Shown here one piece after another: positions 1 to 9,808 of a stretch of 64,000 nt of DNA. A program made the translations under genes and the position numbers. Source of the DNA: Croceibacterium atlanticum. GTDB lineage: Bacteria > Pseudomonadota > Alphaproteobacteria > Sphingomonadales > Sphingomonadaceae. Each line of letters opens with the position of its first letter. The stretch's first letter is position 1. The stretch is taken from NCBI RefSeq assembly GCF_001008165.2, contig NZ_CP011452.2:1116001-1180000 (forward strand), given 5' to 3'. The notes under the pieces are model-generated. The model had not been told where the DNA came from and ran no database searches. It worked only from the letters and a program-made list of their open reading frames with translations.

Positions 1-970
1 CGCGAAACATGGCCCCTATTGGCAGGCGCAATGCGTCATCGCTGCTCCACAATATGATCGTGGCGTCGATCTGATAGCCATGCCCCAGACGCGCGGCAGC
101 TGAACGCGATGCTTCGGTGAAGCTGATGATGACATTCACCCGCTGCTCTTCAATACCGAGTGCCGAGATCTTCAGCCGGCCGAACGGTTCGATCCGTTCC
201 ACCCGCCCCATCAATGGTTCAGCCCCGCCCCATTGCGATATCCGCACCGGATCACCCGGCGAAATGCGCACGGCTTCACGGGATAGCAGATCGACAACGG
301 CCTCTATCCGATCGGGATCGCCAATCGTCATCAGCTGCGTGCCTTCCAGTATCACGCCTTCGCTCTCATTGATGACCGACATGACAGAGCCGCCCGCGGG
401 CGAATAAACCGGAACCTGCACTGCGCCCGCGGCGGATGGCTGCCCCATGGCGGCCCTTATCCGCGCTGCTTCTGCCCGGCCCTGGGCCAGCGCGCCCTCC
501 GCAGTCGCCACGCGCGTTCGCGTTGCCTCAAGTTGCGCGCGGGGCAGGAAGCCGCGCCTTGCCAGCTCCTCCGCCCGGGCCAGGTCGCGCCTCGCCTGGC
601 CAAGCGTGGCCTCTGCCGAACTGACAGAGGCCCGCGCCGCTGCCAGCGCGCCCCGAAGCTCTTCCGCGCTACGCCGATCGAGCGGCGTTGCCGGGCGCCC
701 GCGCATGGTGGTGATAAGCGCTCCGGGCTCCACCCGGTCGCCCGCTTCCAGCTCTATTCGGTCGAGATAGCCCGTCACCGGGGCTGAAACGACATAATAT
801 TCCTCGGCCCGCGTCACCCCGTCATCCGTCACGCCGACATGCATCGCTCCGCGCGAGACAGTGGCAACATCGACGGAAAGGGAGGTAGGCCAGAACGCAT
901 AGACAAACCCGGCCAGCATGATTGCCGCAATCGAAATGGCCCAGCGCCAGCGTTTGAGGAAGTGAAGCAT
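1..970 (-). CDS. HlyD/RND-type periplasmic adaptor (membrane fusion protein), partial
   Basis: This gene runs off the left edge of the window, so its C-terminus is missing. The visible part starts [10 protein letters not shown], has one N-terminal membrane segment (about residues 8-24), then a biotinyl-lipoyl-like half (VTGYLDRIELEAGDRVEPG), a long Ala/Glu/Arg-rich coiled-coil hairpin, the second lipoyl half (VYSPAGGSVMSVINESEGVI) and the start of a beta-barrel. This is the domain order of adaptors that bridge an inner-membrane pump and an outer-membrane channel. Its ATG overlaps the stop of the upstream permease (ATGA), so the three genes from 4067 down to 1 form one export operon. The cargo cannot be told from sequence; macrolides, lipids or peptides are all possible. 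Family assignment is firm, substrate unknown. Confidence 0.85.
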   Translation of the reverse strand, partial: MLHFLKRWRWAISIAAIMLAGFVYAFWPTSLSVDVATVSRGAMHVGVTDDGVTRAEEYYVVSAPVTGYLDRIELEAGDRVEPGALITTMRGRPATPLDRRSAEELRGALAAARASVSSAEATLGQARRDLARAEELARRGFLPRAQLEATRTRVATAEGALAQGRAEAARIRAAMGQPSAAGAVQVPVYSPAGGSVMSVINESEGVILEGTQLMTIGDPDRIEAVVDLLSREAVRISPGDPVRISQWGGAEPLMGRVERIEPFGRLKISALGIEEQRVNVIISFTEASRSAAARLGHGYQIDATIILWSSDDALRLPIGAMFR

Positions 971-3333
971 CATTCCCGCGCCTTCAGAACGCGCACCATG
1001 TCCAGCCGCATCACGCGCAACGCCACCAGCGCCGCCGTTGCCAGGGCCGCCAGCAATATGACGACAGTTGCATAGCCAAAGGATGCCCATGTGGGCGCAA
1101 AAGGAAGGCGGAACAATTCGGAACTGAACATCGCGATGGTCAATTGCGCCAGCCAGTAACCGATAACCCCGCCTAGCGGCACGGACGCAAGGACCAGAAT
1201 TGCCAGTTCACCGATCAGGATCAGCCCCACCTCACTACGCTGATAGCCGAGGACGCGCAGAGTGGCGAGTTCGTGCGAACGCTCGGAAAACAGGATCCTG
1301 GCGCTGTTATACACCACCCCCACCGCAATCGCCGAAGCGAAGGCAATGTAGAAGGACATCATCGTGAAGATGTTTTCGTCAATCATCTCCTCGAAAAGAT
1401 CCATCGCCGCGCTCCGTTCGGTCACGCCCAGCACAACCGGCATCTGCCTGAGTTCGGCAAGGATATTGTCGCGCGCGGCCGGATCGATCAGCAGAAGGGC
1501 CGACCCGACCGGCGCCGCATCGCGTGCAAGGGCGAGCAGAGTGCGCTCGGCGGCATAGGCGTTGGCGCCGATGAATTCATCCACCACGCTTGCAACGGGC
1601 AAGCTCATCTCGGTCCGGTGACCACCCAAGACTTCGACATACAGCCTGTCTCCCGTATCGACGGCAAGCTGGTCGGCAAGCTGCCGGCTTAGCATCAGCC
1701 CGGATACTGGCATCGCAATCTCCCCGCCGCCACTATCGATGCGGGCCGTCAGCCATGCCTGCGCAGGAGCGCCCTGTATTGCGGTGCGCTCCGTCCGGTT
1801 TCCGTTGGACAGCCGTACCGGGATATCCCTTCTGCCTTCCACGCGCATCACACCGGGAATCTGCGCAATTTCATACAGGACATCTTCATTGCGCGCTTCG
1901 GTAAAACTCACGGTCAGATCCTGGCGCTGCGCCCGCGAGAAATAGGATTCGAGCATGTAATTCGTGGAATCCATGAACTGCATGGTCGTGAACAGCAGGC
2001 CGAGCGACAGGGCCACACCCAGCGCGGTGATGGCAGAACGCCCCGGCCAGCGTGCAATGTGGCGCACGATCATGTGGCCGATCGCGCTGAACCCTGCCAA
2101 GCGCCCCAGATTCTCTACCGCGCCGCTCCGGTAAACAGGCGGTGGAGGGGGCGACATGGCCACCGCCGGTGCCAGGCTGACGGCGCTTCTCATGCCGCCC
2201 AGCGCGCCAAGCGTCGCCGACAGGAGAGACAGGGAAGCGGCGGCAAGCAGGACCGGGGGCGATACGTGATAGGAAAGGAAGGGAAAGCGGTAATATTCGG
2301 CATATAGCCGCGTCATTTCCTGCCCCATCCAGATGCCGGCCGCTGATCCCGGCAGCGCGCCGGCAAGGGCAATCGCCAGGGCGAATTTGAAATAATGCCA
2401 GGCGACCTGGCGGCTGGAATAACCGAATGCCTTGATCAGCCCGATCTGGGTCCGTTCGGTGCGGATCATCCGGCCAAGGACGATATAGACCAGAAAGGTC
2501 GAAACGAGCAGGAAGATCGGCGGGATCAGCCGGGTCATCGCGTCGAGCTGCTGCAGGTCGCTGTCAAGGAAGGCGTGGCTGATATGATCTTCCCGGCCAT
2601 AGGCGCCCGTGCCGCCATATGGTTCCAGAATGCGGTCGACCTGCCGGATCACATCCGCCCGGCTGACACCCCGCCGCAAGGTCAGAGCCAGTGAATTTAT
2701 GGCTTCCCTTCGATCGGTCGCCGCCTCCAGCGCATCCCGCCCCATCCAGAAGATGCCATATCTCTCATTATCGGGGATGAGGTCACCCGGCGCGATCGAA
2801 TAGATGTAATTGGGGGCAAGCCCGATGCCGACGATATCCAGGCGTTGCCGGTTGCCATAGATCAGGGCTGCCACACTGCTTCCGGGAACGAGATTGTTGG
2901 CCTCCGCAAAGGCTTCATCCACGACCACTTCCCCGGGCTGGCCGGGCCGAGGCATCCGCCCTTCCCGCAAGGTGACGAGGTTCAGCCGATCGCGCCCATA
3001 TTCGTCCACGGAATTGACAAGCGCGCGCACAGGCACGTTGCGGCCGGGGAATTCCAGCGTCGCATATTGCTGGATCGATCCCTCCGCGCGCTGAACGCCG
3101 GGCAAGGCGGCGATCCGGGCGACAACGGAACGGGGTGCCCGCGTCAGGTTGGCGAAGACATCCGCAAAGTGATTGCGCTCGTAATAGACATCCCGCGTTT
3201 CCGTGAGCGAGCGATAAACCCCGACCGACAGGACAAAAGTTGCGGTTGCTGCGCCCAGCACCAGCGCAATTGCCAGAACCTGCCCGCGCATGCGCCACAG
3301 ATCGCGCAAAAGCTTGCGATCAAGCGCCTTCAC
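970..3333 (-). CDS. ABC transporter permease with two FtsX-like domains
   Basis: A 787-residue inner-membrane protein. An N-terminal membrane helix ([20 protein letters not shown], about residues 15-34) is followed by a large periplasmic MacB-PCD-like domain. Three membrane helices follow at about 270-390, then a second helix-periplasmic-three-helix unit ends at residue 787. This duplicated FtsX arrangement fits type VII ABC exporters and lipoprotein/DevC-like permeases. Such proteins transduce ATP hydrolysis to periplasmic partners rather than moving substrate through the membrane. It overlaps the ATPase gene upstream by 4 nt and the adaptor gene downstream by 1 nt, consistent with a translationally coupled tripartite complex. 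Specific cargo is not indicated. Confidence 0.9.
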   Translation of the reverse strand: MKALDRKLLRDLWRMRGQVLAIALVLGAATATFVLSVGVYRSLTETRDVYYERNHFADVFANLTRAPRSVVARIAALPGVQRAEGSIQQYATLEFPGRNVPVRALVNSVDEYGRDRLNLVTLREGRMPRPGQPGEVVVDEAFAEANNLVPGSSVAALIYGNRQRLDIVGIGLAPNYIYSIAPGDLIPDNERYGIFWMGRDALEAATDRREAINSLALTLRRGVSRADVIRQVDRILEPYGGTGAYGREDHISHAFLDSDLQQLDAMTRLIPPIFLLVSTFLVYIVLGRMIRTERTQIGLIKAFGYSSRQVAWHYFKFALAIALAGALPGSAAGIWMGQEMTRLYAEYYRFPFLSYHVSPPVLLAAASLSLLSATLGALGGMRSAVSLAPAVAMSPPPPPVYRSGAVENLGRLAGFSAIGHMIVRHIARWPGRSAITALGVALSLGLLFTTMQFMDSTNYMLESYFSRAQRQDLTVSFTEARNEDVLYEIAQIPGVMRVEGRRDIPVRLSNGNRTERTAIQGAPAQAWLTARIDSGGGEIAMPVSGLMLSRQLADQLAVDTGDRLYVEVLGGHRTEMSLPVASVVDEFIGANAYAAERTLLALARDAAPVGSALLLIDPAARDNILAELRQMPVVLGVTERSAAMDLFEEMIDENIFTMMSFYIAFASAIAVGVVYNSARILFSERSHELATLRVLGYQRSEVGLILIGELAILVLASVPLGGVIGYWLAQLTIAMFSSELFRLPFAPTWASFGYATVVILLAALATAALVALRVMRLDMVRVLKARE

Positions 3334-4067
3334 CAGGTGATCTCAACGGGCTGGATCGGGTGATCGTTCTTCTCGATCCGGGCGATCTGCCCGTCGAGGA
3401 AATGGAATACGCGGTCAGCAACGGCCCCGATACCGACATTATGCGTGATGATGATCACGGTCGTGCCCAGTTCGCGATTGGCACGAACAAGGGTTTCCAG
3501 AACACGGATTCCGGTCTGGCTGTCCAATGCCCCGGTGGGTTCGTCGCAAAGCAGGACGCCGGGCCGTTTCGCGACCGCACGAGCCACGGCGACGCGTTGC
3601 TGTTCCCCGCCTGATAATTGTGCGGGATAATGATGCGCCCGGTCCCCGAGACCCACCATTTCGAGCGCTTCTCTTGCATCCATCGGATCGGCGGCGATGT
3701 CCGTCACCAGTTGCACATTCTCTTCGGCCGTCAGGCTGGGGATGAGATTGTAGAACTGGAAGATGAAGCCGACGTTCTGGCGGCGAAACCGGGTCATTTC
3801 ATCCTCCTTCATCCCGGTCAGTTCCGTCTCGCGATAGAAAAGCCTGCCCTCGGTCGGACGATCCAGCCCGCCCACAATATTGAGAAGAGTGGATTTTCCG
3901 CTGCCCGACGGGCCAAGCAGGACCAGCATTTCCCCCTGGGCCACATCAAGGTCCACTCCGCGCAGGGCCTCCACCTCGGTTTCGCCCGTGCGGTAGATCT
4001 TGCGCAGCCCCTCACCCCGGAAGGCAGACCCCCTTGATTGATCAGCCGCTTCTGGCCGCGCCGACAT
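3330..4067 (-). CDS. ABC transporter ATP-binding protein (MacB/LolD type)
   Basis: A 245-residue ATPase with an intact Walker A (GPSGSGKST), the Q-loop region ([11 protein letters not shown]), signature [13 protein letters not shown] and Walker B/D-loop [12 protein letters not shown], plus the switch His (IITHN). The MacB/LolD subfamily is recognised by the EPTGALD stretch and the approximately 240-residue length. It powers the permease encoded 4 nt downstream by overlap. I start it at the ATG at 4067, which has GAGGT about 9 nt upstream; a GTG one codon earlier (4070) is possible. It is the first gene of the export operon. Confidence 0.93.
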   Translation of the reverse strand: MSARPEAADQSRGSAFRGEGLRKIYRTGETEVEALRGVDLDVAQGEMLVLLGPSGSGKSTLLNIVGGLDRPTEGRLFYRETELTGMKEDEMTRFRRQNVGFIFQFYNLIPSLTAEENVQLVTDIAADPMDAREALEMVGLGDRAHHYPAQLSGGEQQRVAVARAVAKRPGVLLCDEPTGALDSQTGIRVLETLVRANRELGTTVIIITHNVGIGAVADRVFHFLDGQIARIEKNDHPIQPVEITW

Positions 4068-4114
4068 CACCGAAAGACCTCACATTGCCGGTGGCAGACC
4101 CTACGGTCCGGATG

Positions 4115-4128
4115 GGAGAAGCTTCTCC
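4115..4128. promoter_or_regulatory. 14-bp perfect palindrome upstream of the ABC operon
   Basis: GGAGAAGCTTCTCC is a perfect dyad 48 nt upstream of the ATPase ATG, in the 258-nt divergent space between the ABC operon and the Hsp20 gene. Position and symmetry suit an operator, but no dedicated regulator lies beside it and it could be chance. I see no convincing sigma-32 promoter or ROSE-type thermometer in front of the Hsp20 gene. Confidence 0.25.
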
Positions 4129-4325
4129 TTGGAGCATGAACGGACGGAATATTGCCTCCGATGATGTATTCCGGCCAGCAAGCACCAGCCCAATCGAAAA
4201 GAATTACGTAACTTACCCAATGTCGAGCCAAAAATACCCGCTTCTATTGTCGGCACCGGACCTTCAGCACCGCCATGCCTGTGCTGGAGGCTCTCGATTT
4301 CGATCCCGTATTATGGAGGCCAATC

Positions 4326-4817
4326 ATGAACGACCAGTCTTCTGTCCCGGCAACGACGAAACGCAGCGCCGGCTCGCTTCTGGATACTCCAATTGGCCGA
4401 TTGCGCGATGAGATTGACAGGCTGTTCGACGATTTCGGTATTGGTATGCCAGGGCGCGGCATCTTCGCTTTTCCAGGACGCACCGAATTGATGCCGGCAG
4501 TCGATCTTGCCGATAAGGGCGATCATTACGAACTGGCTGTCGAACTGCCGGGAATGGAAGAAAAAGACATCGATATCGAAGTTTCCGAGGGTGTTCTGTC
4601 GATCTCCGGCGAAAAACGCGAACAAAGCGAAAAGAAGGAAGCCGGCTATCTGATGAGCGAGCGAAGATATGGTTCGTTCAACCGGCGGATTTCGCTTCCG
4701 CCCGACATCGACCCCGACAGCATCGAGGCGAAGGTCCGCCAAGGTGTGCTCAAGCTGGAAATCAAGAAGGACCAGGAAGTCCAGAAACGCAAACGGAAGA
4801 TCAAGATCAAGGCCTGA
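4326..4817 (+). CDS. Hsp20/alpha-crystallin small heat shock protein
   Basis: A 163-residue ATP-independent holdase chaperone. The alpha-crystallin domain spans about residues 50-155, from MPAVDLADKGDHYELAVELPG through the A-x-x-x-n-GVL motif (VRQGVLKLEI), followed by a Lys/Arg-rich tail (KRKRKIKIKA). The ATG at 4326 is chosen because GGAGG lies 6 nt upstream; an earlier in-frame ATG at 4275 lacks an RBS. It prevents aggregation of unfolded proteins during stress. It stands alone, divergent from the ABC operon, and opens a block of stress-associated genes. Confidence 0.95.
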   Translation: MNDQSSVPATTKRSAGSLLDTPIGRLRDEIDRLFDDFGIGMPGRGIFAFPGRTELMPAVDLADKGDHYELAVELPGMEEKDIDIEVSEGVLSISGEKREQSEKKEAGYLMSERRYGSFNRRISLPPDIDPDSIEAKVRQGVLKLEIKKDQEVQKRKRKIKIKA

Positions 4818-4931
4818 CCCGAACATCTGAAGGCTGCGAGAGGCACGGGGAAAACCATTCCTCGACGTGACGATTGCCGGGGCGGCAATATTCCTCCCCG
4901 GCATCGGCGGCCGGCAGATTTCAGAGGCCGG

Positions 4932-5378
4932 TTACGGGTGGAAGGACTCTATCGCGTTTACAATGTCATCGGTCGTATGACGGACCAGATCCTTGGCGAT
5001 TTCTCCGCACAAACGGGCACGGGTCGCATTGCCGTAATGCTGGCGCAATTGGCCAAGACTGTGCGGATCGGCGATCACGACAATTTCTCCTTCAGGATTG
5101 GCCTCGGCACATTTTTCCAGGCTTTCTGCCGCCTTGCGCGAAAATGCCTCCTCGCCCTCGTCGTGCCAGTTGGTTTCCTGATAACTGCTCCGCATTTCTC
5201 CTGAACTGGACCGTGTGCGGCCGGGCGTATCGTCGCCTTGCATTCGAGAAGCCGGATTTTGCGCTTCGTCATGCACCAGAGTGGTGAGAACCGGATATTT
5301 CTCGTCGCCTTCGTTGCGAAAGAGCAAGAGTTTCTGGCCATCCGCGACAAGGACAAGCGCGCCATTTTCTATCTTCAT
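4932..5378 (-). CDS. Host attachment family protein (PF10116-like)
   Basis: A 148-residue soluble protein with the hallmarks of the 'protein required for attachment to host cells' family. It has an N-terminal VLVADGQKLLLFRNEGD strand, a central Gly/Arg/Ser linker (GDDTPGRTRSS), a TNWHDEGEEAF segment, the IVVIADPHSLGQLRQHY strand-helix and a C-terminal AKDLVRHTTDDI. The family was named from an Agrobacterium attachment phenotype and has also been related to archaeal release-factor-like (baeRF) folds; true biochemical function is unsettled. GGAGG 5 nt before the ATG at 5378 fixes the start; a GTG at 5384 sits too close to it. It is a single gene downstream of the esterase/phosphoribosyltransferase operon on the same strand. 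Confidence 0.8.
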   Translation of the reverse strand: MKIENGALVLVADGQKLLLFRNEGDEKYPVLTTLVHDEAQNPASRMQGDDTPGRTRSSSGEMRSSYQETNWHDEGEEAFSRKAAESLEKCAEANPEGEIVVIADPHSLGQLRQHYGNATRARLCGEIAKDLVRHTTDDIVNAIESFHP

Positions 5379-5540
5379 GAACACCTCCGGTAATCCCGTG
5401 CGCCAGCCTGTGCCTGGCGAGCGGATACGACCACCGAAATGTCGTGTGAAAACCGGGAGCGGTCAGTCCGTAGAATTCCGGATATGGCGCCCGGTACCGG
5501 GATCCCTGCCGCTCCGGATCCCTCAACGGCACCGCCGCCA

Positions 5541-6221
5541 TCAGTCTCCGTGAGAGACTACTTGGTGCCCCCGGTAGGAGCGGGCCATGATATCGATCAC
5601 CTCGCTGTCAGGGGTCTGCGTGAAATCGGTATAATGCAGGCCAACGGCATGAAAGGGTTCGGGTGTCTCGAGCACCACGACCTCGTCACATTCCTTCCGC
5701 AGATCGTCCAGCACTTGTCGCGGCGCGACCGGCACGGCCAGCACGAGATGGGCCGGCTCGTTGCGCTTCACGCCTTGCAGGGCCGCTTTCACCGTGCCGC
5801 CCGTGGCGATCCCGTCATCCACCACGATGACGCAGCGCCCCTTCGGGGAAATGGGTTTCCGCCCCGCCATATAGGCATCCCGGCGGCGTTCGATCTCAGC
5901 CAGCTGACGCTGCAATTCCTGGTGGATATATTGCGAGGTCGGCGCGATCTGCCGAATGACATCCTCGTTGAGCACGAGCTGCGGTTCCGCCCCGTCAACC
6001 ACTGCACCGATGCCAAACTCCTCATGGCCGGGAGCGCCAAGTTTGCGCACGAAGATGAGATCCATTTCCGCATCGAGCGCCAGGGCGACTTCGTAGGCGA
6101 CGGGCACGCCCCCGCGGGGGAGAGCCAGGATCAGTGGGTTGCGGGATTTCAAATGCGCAAGCTCCGCCGCGAGGCGGCGTCCAGCGCTCCTGCGATCGGC
6201 GAATTTGCGCGGTCCATCCAT
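5541..6221 (-). CDS. Phosphoribosyltransferase-domain protein
   Basis: A 226-residue protein of the type I phosphoribosyltransferase fold. The PRPP loop is clear (VIVVDDGIATGGT, about residues 130-142), and the PPi-loop equivalent is ILALPRGGVPVAYEVA near residue 35. No purine/pyrimidine-specific hood is recognisable, so the acceptor base is unknown. The start ATG at 6221 shares a base with the stop of the upstream hydrolase (TGATG coupling); a GTG one codon earlier is also possible. This family is often fused or adjacent to dienelactone-hydrolase-like and erythromycin-esterase-like proteins, exactly the two genes upstream here. Confidence 0.85.
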   Translation of the reverse strand: MDGPRKFADRRSAGRRLAAELAHLKSRNPLILALPRGGVPVAYEVALALDAEMDLIFVRKLGAPGHEEFGIGAVVDGAEPQLVLNEDVIRQIAPTSQYIHQELQRQLAEIERRRDAYMAGRKPISPKGRCVIVVDDGIATGGTVKAALQGVKRNEPAHLVLAVPVAPRQVLDDLRKECDEVVVLETPEPFHAVGLHYTDFTQTPDSEVIDIMARSYRGHQVVSHGD

Positions 6222-6883
6222 CACTTGCTCCCATTTCCGAAAACCAGATGATCGCGCAGCCAGCGCTTTGCATGGCCAATGACCTGATCCAGCGTTCCCG
6301 GTTCTTCAAAGAGATGCCCCGCACCGGGCACGATAACGATTTCGTGCGGGCATCGTAGATGCCGTGCCGCCTGCCGGTTCAATTCGATAACTTGTGTATC
6401 GCGGCCACCCACGATCAGCTGTGTCGGGGCTTCTACCCGGGCGAGAGCGGTCGAACCGGCAAGGTCGGGACGCCCTCCTCGCGAAACGACGGCGCCAATT
6501 CGGTCCGGTATCCGGGCGGCAGCCATCAGGGCGGCGCCCGCCCCGGTGCTCGCCCCGAAAAAGCCCAGCGGCAAATTGGCGAGCTGCTTTTCGCTGTCGC
6601 ACCATTCGACAGCCTCAACCAATCTGGAGGCAAGCGGATCGATATCGAAAACATTCGCCCGGTCCATCTCCTCTTCCGGTGTCAGCAGATCGAGCAGAAG
6701 CGTTCCCAGTCCGGCTTCCCGCAACCCGGCAGCCACGTGATTGTTGCGCGGGCTCAGCCTGCCGCTCCCGCTGCCATGGGCGAAGACGACCAGCCCGCCC
6801 GCATCCGCGGGAATGCCGAGAATGGCAGCCATTCCGCGCGGCTCGATCCGGACTTCCACGGTTTCGGGCGGAGGACGTGTCAT
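6221..6883 (-). CDS. Dienelactone-hydrolase-like alpha/beta hydrolase
   Basis: A 220-residue alpha/beta hydrolase. The oxyanion region FAHGSGSGR lies near residue 34, the nucleophile elbow is GFFGASTGAGAA (Ser about 112), the acid is probably the Asp in LIVGGRDTQV, and the catalytic His is in VPGAGHLFEEPG. The substrate is not known. It lies 3 nt downstream of the erythromycin-esterase-like gene and is coupled to the phosphoribosyltransferase gene, so the three proteins are made together. No signal peptide; cytoplasmic. Confidence 0.82.
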   Translation of the reverse strand: MTRPPPETVEVRIEPRGMAAILGIPADAGGLVVFAHGSGSGRLSPRNNHVAAGLREAGLGTLLLDLLTPEEEMDRANVFDIDPLASRLVEAVEWCDSEKQLANLPLGFFGASTGAGAALMAAARIPDRIGAVVSRGGRPDLAGSTALARVEAPTQLIVGGRDTQVIELNRQAARHLRCPHEIVIVPGAGHLFEEPGTLDQVIGHAKRWLRDHLVFGNGSK

Positions 6884-6886
6884 AGG

Positions 6887-8224
6887 CTATAGTCCGAACG
6901 GATAGGTTTCGGGTGCGCCATGGGGATGTTCCGGCCCGAGCGGCGTCACCGCCTGCGTTTCCTCGAACCAGACATAGGCGTCGAACTGGTCGGCCAGAAC
7001 CGCTTCGAAATAATGGCTCAGCAATTCCGTTTCCGGCCGATAGACGACCCCGATTGCCCTTTCGAGCAAGGAGGTGCGCAGCTTCGTCGCCAGCCCGGAT
7101 TTTTCCGGGCCGCGCCAATCTGTCAGCGATCGGGCATAACCCGACCGGCGGAATGCATGTTCCCAACTGTCGGGGCGCGCCTCGCGCACCGTTTTGACAC
7201 GCATATCCGCGCCCCAGTCATCCGCAGCCGCAACCGTGCCGCGATCGGTACCGAAGCCGATCAGCACCGCTTCATGGCCATGCGCCATGCGGCAGAGTTC
7301 CCCGATATTGAATTCTCCCCGCCATCCCATCGCAGTGGCGGAGGCATTTCCGATGTGAGAATTATGAGCCCAGACGACAGCCCTGGCACCATCGCCGCGA
7401 TGAGCCAGCAATGCCTGCAGCGTTGCGAACATGTGCCGGTCGCGCAAATTCCAGCTTTCCGCAGATCCGCGATACATGGCCCGGTAATAACGTTCCGCGG
7501 CGAGAACGATCCGCGCGTTCTGCACGGCATCGAACCAGCTTTCACCATCCTGCGCCAGATATGACAGGCGGCGGTCGAGCAGTTCCTGCAACTGGCTTAC
7601 CGCCGCATCTTCGCAGCCGGTGCGCCCACCGCGTTCCACCATGTGGCCATATCGCGCCGGATCATCCTGCCAGGGGGTGAGACAGCCATAGCGCGCCCGG
7701 GCACGAGCAGCCTCTTCCGGGTCCACCCGGTCAAGATATGTCAGCACTGCGTGGATGGATTCCCCCAGGCTGTAAACATCCAGTCCGTGGAAGGACGTGC
7801 GCTCGGCCTCGAGCAGTGCCTCGTTACGGGTTCTCAGCCAATCGGCGAATTCCAGCACTTCCAGATTGCGCCACATCCAGGTGGGAAAGCGCGCAAAGAC
7901 ATCGCCCCTCCTCGGCCGGGGGGCCCTGTGGCGGGAGTAATCATCTATCCTGGCGGCGTCCGGCCAATCCGCTTCCACCGCCACGATATTGAAGCCGTGA
8001 TGTTCGATGAGCCTGCGCGTGATCGCGGCCCGGGCGCGGTAGAATTCGCTCGAACCATGCGTGGCCTCGCCAAGAAGAACGATTTGCGCATTGCCAAAAC
8101 GGTCAAAACTTTCGCCGAACAGGTCGGCATTGGCCGGATCAGGCAGAGGCTCCGCCGCTTTATGGAGAGCCTGCACCAGATCTTCCGAAGCAACCTTGCG
8201 AGTCGATCTCGTCTGGAAAGTCAT
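6887..8224 (-). CDS. Erythromycin-esterase-family protein
   Basis: A 445-residue member of PF05139. Family signatures seen are ALGEATHG-type VLLGEATHGSSEFYRAR near residue 48, VAVEADWPDA, FHGLDVYSLGES and VVWAHNSHIGNASATAMG, with the His/Glu residues used in EreA/EreB-type hydrolases. Most chromosomal homologues are not proven macrolide esterases, so a resistance role should not be assumed. The start at 8224 is chosen over further upstream in-frame starts because GGAGG lies 10 nt before it and the domain begins within 45 residues. It heads a three-gene operon with the hydrolase and phosphoribosyltransferase. Confidence 0.88.
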   Translation of the reverse strand: MTFQTRSTRKVASEDLVQALHKAAEPLPDPANADLFGESFDRFGNAQIVLLGEATHGSSEFYRARAAITRRLIEHHGFNIVAVEADWPDAARIDDYSRHRAPRPRRGDVFARFPTWMWRNLEVLEFADWLRTRNEALLEAERTSFHGLDVYSLGESIHAVLTYLDRVDPEEAARARARYGCLTPWQDDPARYGHMVERGGRTGCEDAAVSQLQELLDRRLSYLAQDGESWFDAVQNARIVLAAERYYRAMYRGSAESWNLRDRHMFATLQALLAHRGDGARAVVWAHNSHIGNASATAMGWRGEFNIGELCRMAHGHEAVLIGFGTDRGTVAAADDWGADMRVKTVREARPDSWEHAFRRSGYARSLTDWRGPEKSGLATKLRTSLLERAIGVVYRPETELLSHYFEAVLADQFDAYVWFEETQAVTPLGPEHPHGAPETYPFGL

Positions 8225-8360
8225 CTTCCCTGCTCCTCCGGTGAATAGTGATGCTTCACCGGCGCGGGCGCTGTTCGTAAATCTACGGATCGCTTCTATA
8301 CTGACCTTTGCCTTCAATACGCAGCGCGAATCTTTTCGTGCCGACTGACAGAAGGCAGCC

Positions 8361-8531
8361 ATGGCAACCGTACCGCCCGAACCGCCCAACCGGATCGATC
8401 CTTCAGGGCCGCCTGAAACGCCTCCGCCCCCACCGGACCCGGCGCCCGAACCCCCACCCGAAACCGAGCCCGATATGCCGGATTTCGACGAGCCGGATGT
8501 AAGCCCGGACGAATGGCCCTCGCCCCCGTAA
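8361..8531 (+). CDS. Small proline-rich acidic protein
   Basis: A 56-residue ORF (starts MATVPPEPPNRIDPSGPP, ends DVSPDEWPSPP) that is nearly half proline, with acidic residues and no lysine. Upstream GAAGG gives a plausible RBS. It lies alone between the divergent esterase operon and the convergent antiporter gene. Low-complexity small proline-rich ORFs recur in sphingomonads but have no known function. Intrinsic disorder is likely. It may be a real gene or a compositional accident; I favour real because of the RBS and clean frame. Confidence 0.45.
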   Translation: MATVPPEPPNRIDPSGPPETPPPPPDPAPEPPPETEPDMPDFDEPDVSPDEWPSPP

Positions 8532-8584
8532 TCAGGTTCGGTGCCCGGCTGACGGGGTTCTGCCCGCCAGCCGGTGGATGCTGG

Positions 8585-9808
8585 TTATTGTGGCGCCGGC
8601 ACAGTTTGCGGATCCTCCGCAGGCACCATGCCCAGCCTTCTGGCGAGCCAGTTCATCGTCGGCCCCTGTATCAGGCTGGACAACAGGACCACGAAGAACA
8701 CGATATTGAAGATGGCGAAGGCCCCTGGCACGCCCGCCACGATCGGGAAGGTCGCCAGGACGATGGGAACCGCGCCGCGCAATCCCGCCCAGGAAATGAA
8801 GAGCTTTGCCCGCCAGCCGAACTGGCGAAATGGCCAGAGGCACAGGAACACGCTGAGCGGGCGGGCAACCAGCATCAGGATGAAGGTGATCGCAAGGCCC
8901 GGCCCGATTACATGGGTAAGGTTGGAAGGTGTGATAAGCAGGCCGAGCGTAAGGAACATCGCAACCTGGGCAAGCCAAGCCAGGCCATCCTGAAAGGTCG
9001 CCACAATGGGTCTGGCCGTATAATCGCGATTGCCCGCCATCAGGCCCGCCACATAGGCAGCGAGGAAGCCGTTTCCGCCGACAATCTGCGCGCAGCCATA
9101 GGCGATCAGCACGCTGGCCACCGATATCACGAAGGCCAGCCCTCCATGCACATAGGGAGATCGCTTGAGTATCTCTGCCATCAACCAGCCTGCCACGGCC
9201 CCGATGATGCCGCCAGCGGCCATCTGCAGGACGAAATCAGCGCCGAGCGAGAGCGCGGAGGTTCCCGGAGTGGCAAGGAACAGGAGCGCAGCCCCCACCA
9301 GGAAGATCGCCATCGGATCGTTGGAACCGGATTCCACTTCTATGAGAGCGCGGGCATCCGCATTCAGTTTCATATCGCTTGAACGCAATATGGCGAACAC
9401 CGCCGCGGCATCGGTGGAAGCGACCACGGCGCCCAGCAGAAAGCCCTGGAACGGTCCGAAGCCCAGGATCAACATGGCCGCGCCGCCCACTATCGCCGCG
9501 CTCAGCAATACGCCGACCGTGGCCAGCAGCAGCGCAGGCGCGGCAACGCGGCGCACATCCCGCCACTCTGTATCCAGACCGCCCGAAAAGAGGATGAAAA
9601 TCAGGCAGGCGACGCTGATGCCTTGCGTCAGAAGATAATCTTCAAAGGATATGCCGCCCGGTCCATCGACACCCGCCAACATGCCAAGCGCGAGAAAGCC
9701 AATAAGCGCCGGCAGGCCGAAACGGCTTGAAAGCGTGCCGGCAAGGACGGTCAGAAGCAGCAGAATACCGACGGATAACAGCGCGACTTCGGGGCTGATG
9801 ATTGGCAT
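8585..9808 (-). CDS. Cation/proton antiporter (CPA1, NhaP2-like)
   Basis: A 407-residue membrane protein with about 12 hydrophobic helices and no TrkA-type cytosolic tail, so it is shorter than full NhaP2/CvrA proteins. Typical features are LSSRFGLPALIGFLALGMLAG in the first helices, ASTDAAAVFAIL and the conserved VESGSNDPMAI (ion-binding Asp), then the SWAGLRGAVPIVLATFP motif near the C-terminus. It exchanges K+ or Na+ for H+ for pH and ion homeostasis. The ATG at 9808 opens directly on the first helix; the frame is open further upstream but that extension is polar and low-quality. Confidence 0.88.
   Translation of the reverse strand: MPIISPEVALLSVGILLLLTVLAGTLSSRFGLPALIGFLALGMLAGVDGPGGISFEDYLLTQGISVACLIFILFSGGLDTEWRDVRRVAAPALLLATVGVLLSAAIVGGAAMLILGFGPFQGFLLGAVVASTDAAAVFAILRSSDMKLNADARALIEVESGSNDPMAIFLVGAALLFLATPGTSALSLGADFVLQMAAGGIIGAVAGWLMAEILKRSPYVHGGLAFVISVASVLIAYGCAQIVGGNGFLAAYVAGLMAGNRDYTARPIVATFQDGLAWLAQVAMFLTLGLLITPSNLTHVIGPGLAITFILMLVARPLSVFLCLWPFRQFGWRAKLFISWAGLRGAVPIVLATFPIVAGVPGAFAIFNIVFFVVLLSSLIQGPTMNWLARRLGMVPAEDPQTVPAPQ

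Noticed and set aside
4129-4325. ROSE-type RNA thermometer in front of the Hsp20 gene
   Set aside because: The conserved anti-Shine-Dalgarno U-U-GCU element near the RBS is not present, and the leader does not fold around GGAGG in an obvious way.
5499-5522. GGGATCC/GGATCCC hairpin after the phosphoribosyltransferase gene as a terminator
   Set aside because: Seven-base arms only and no T-run on the relevant strand; too weak to call.
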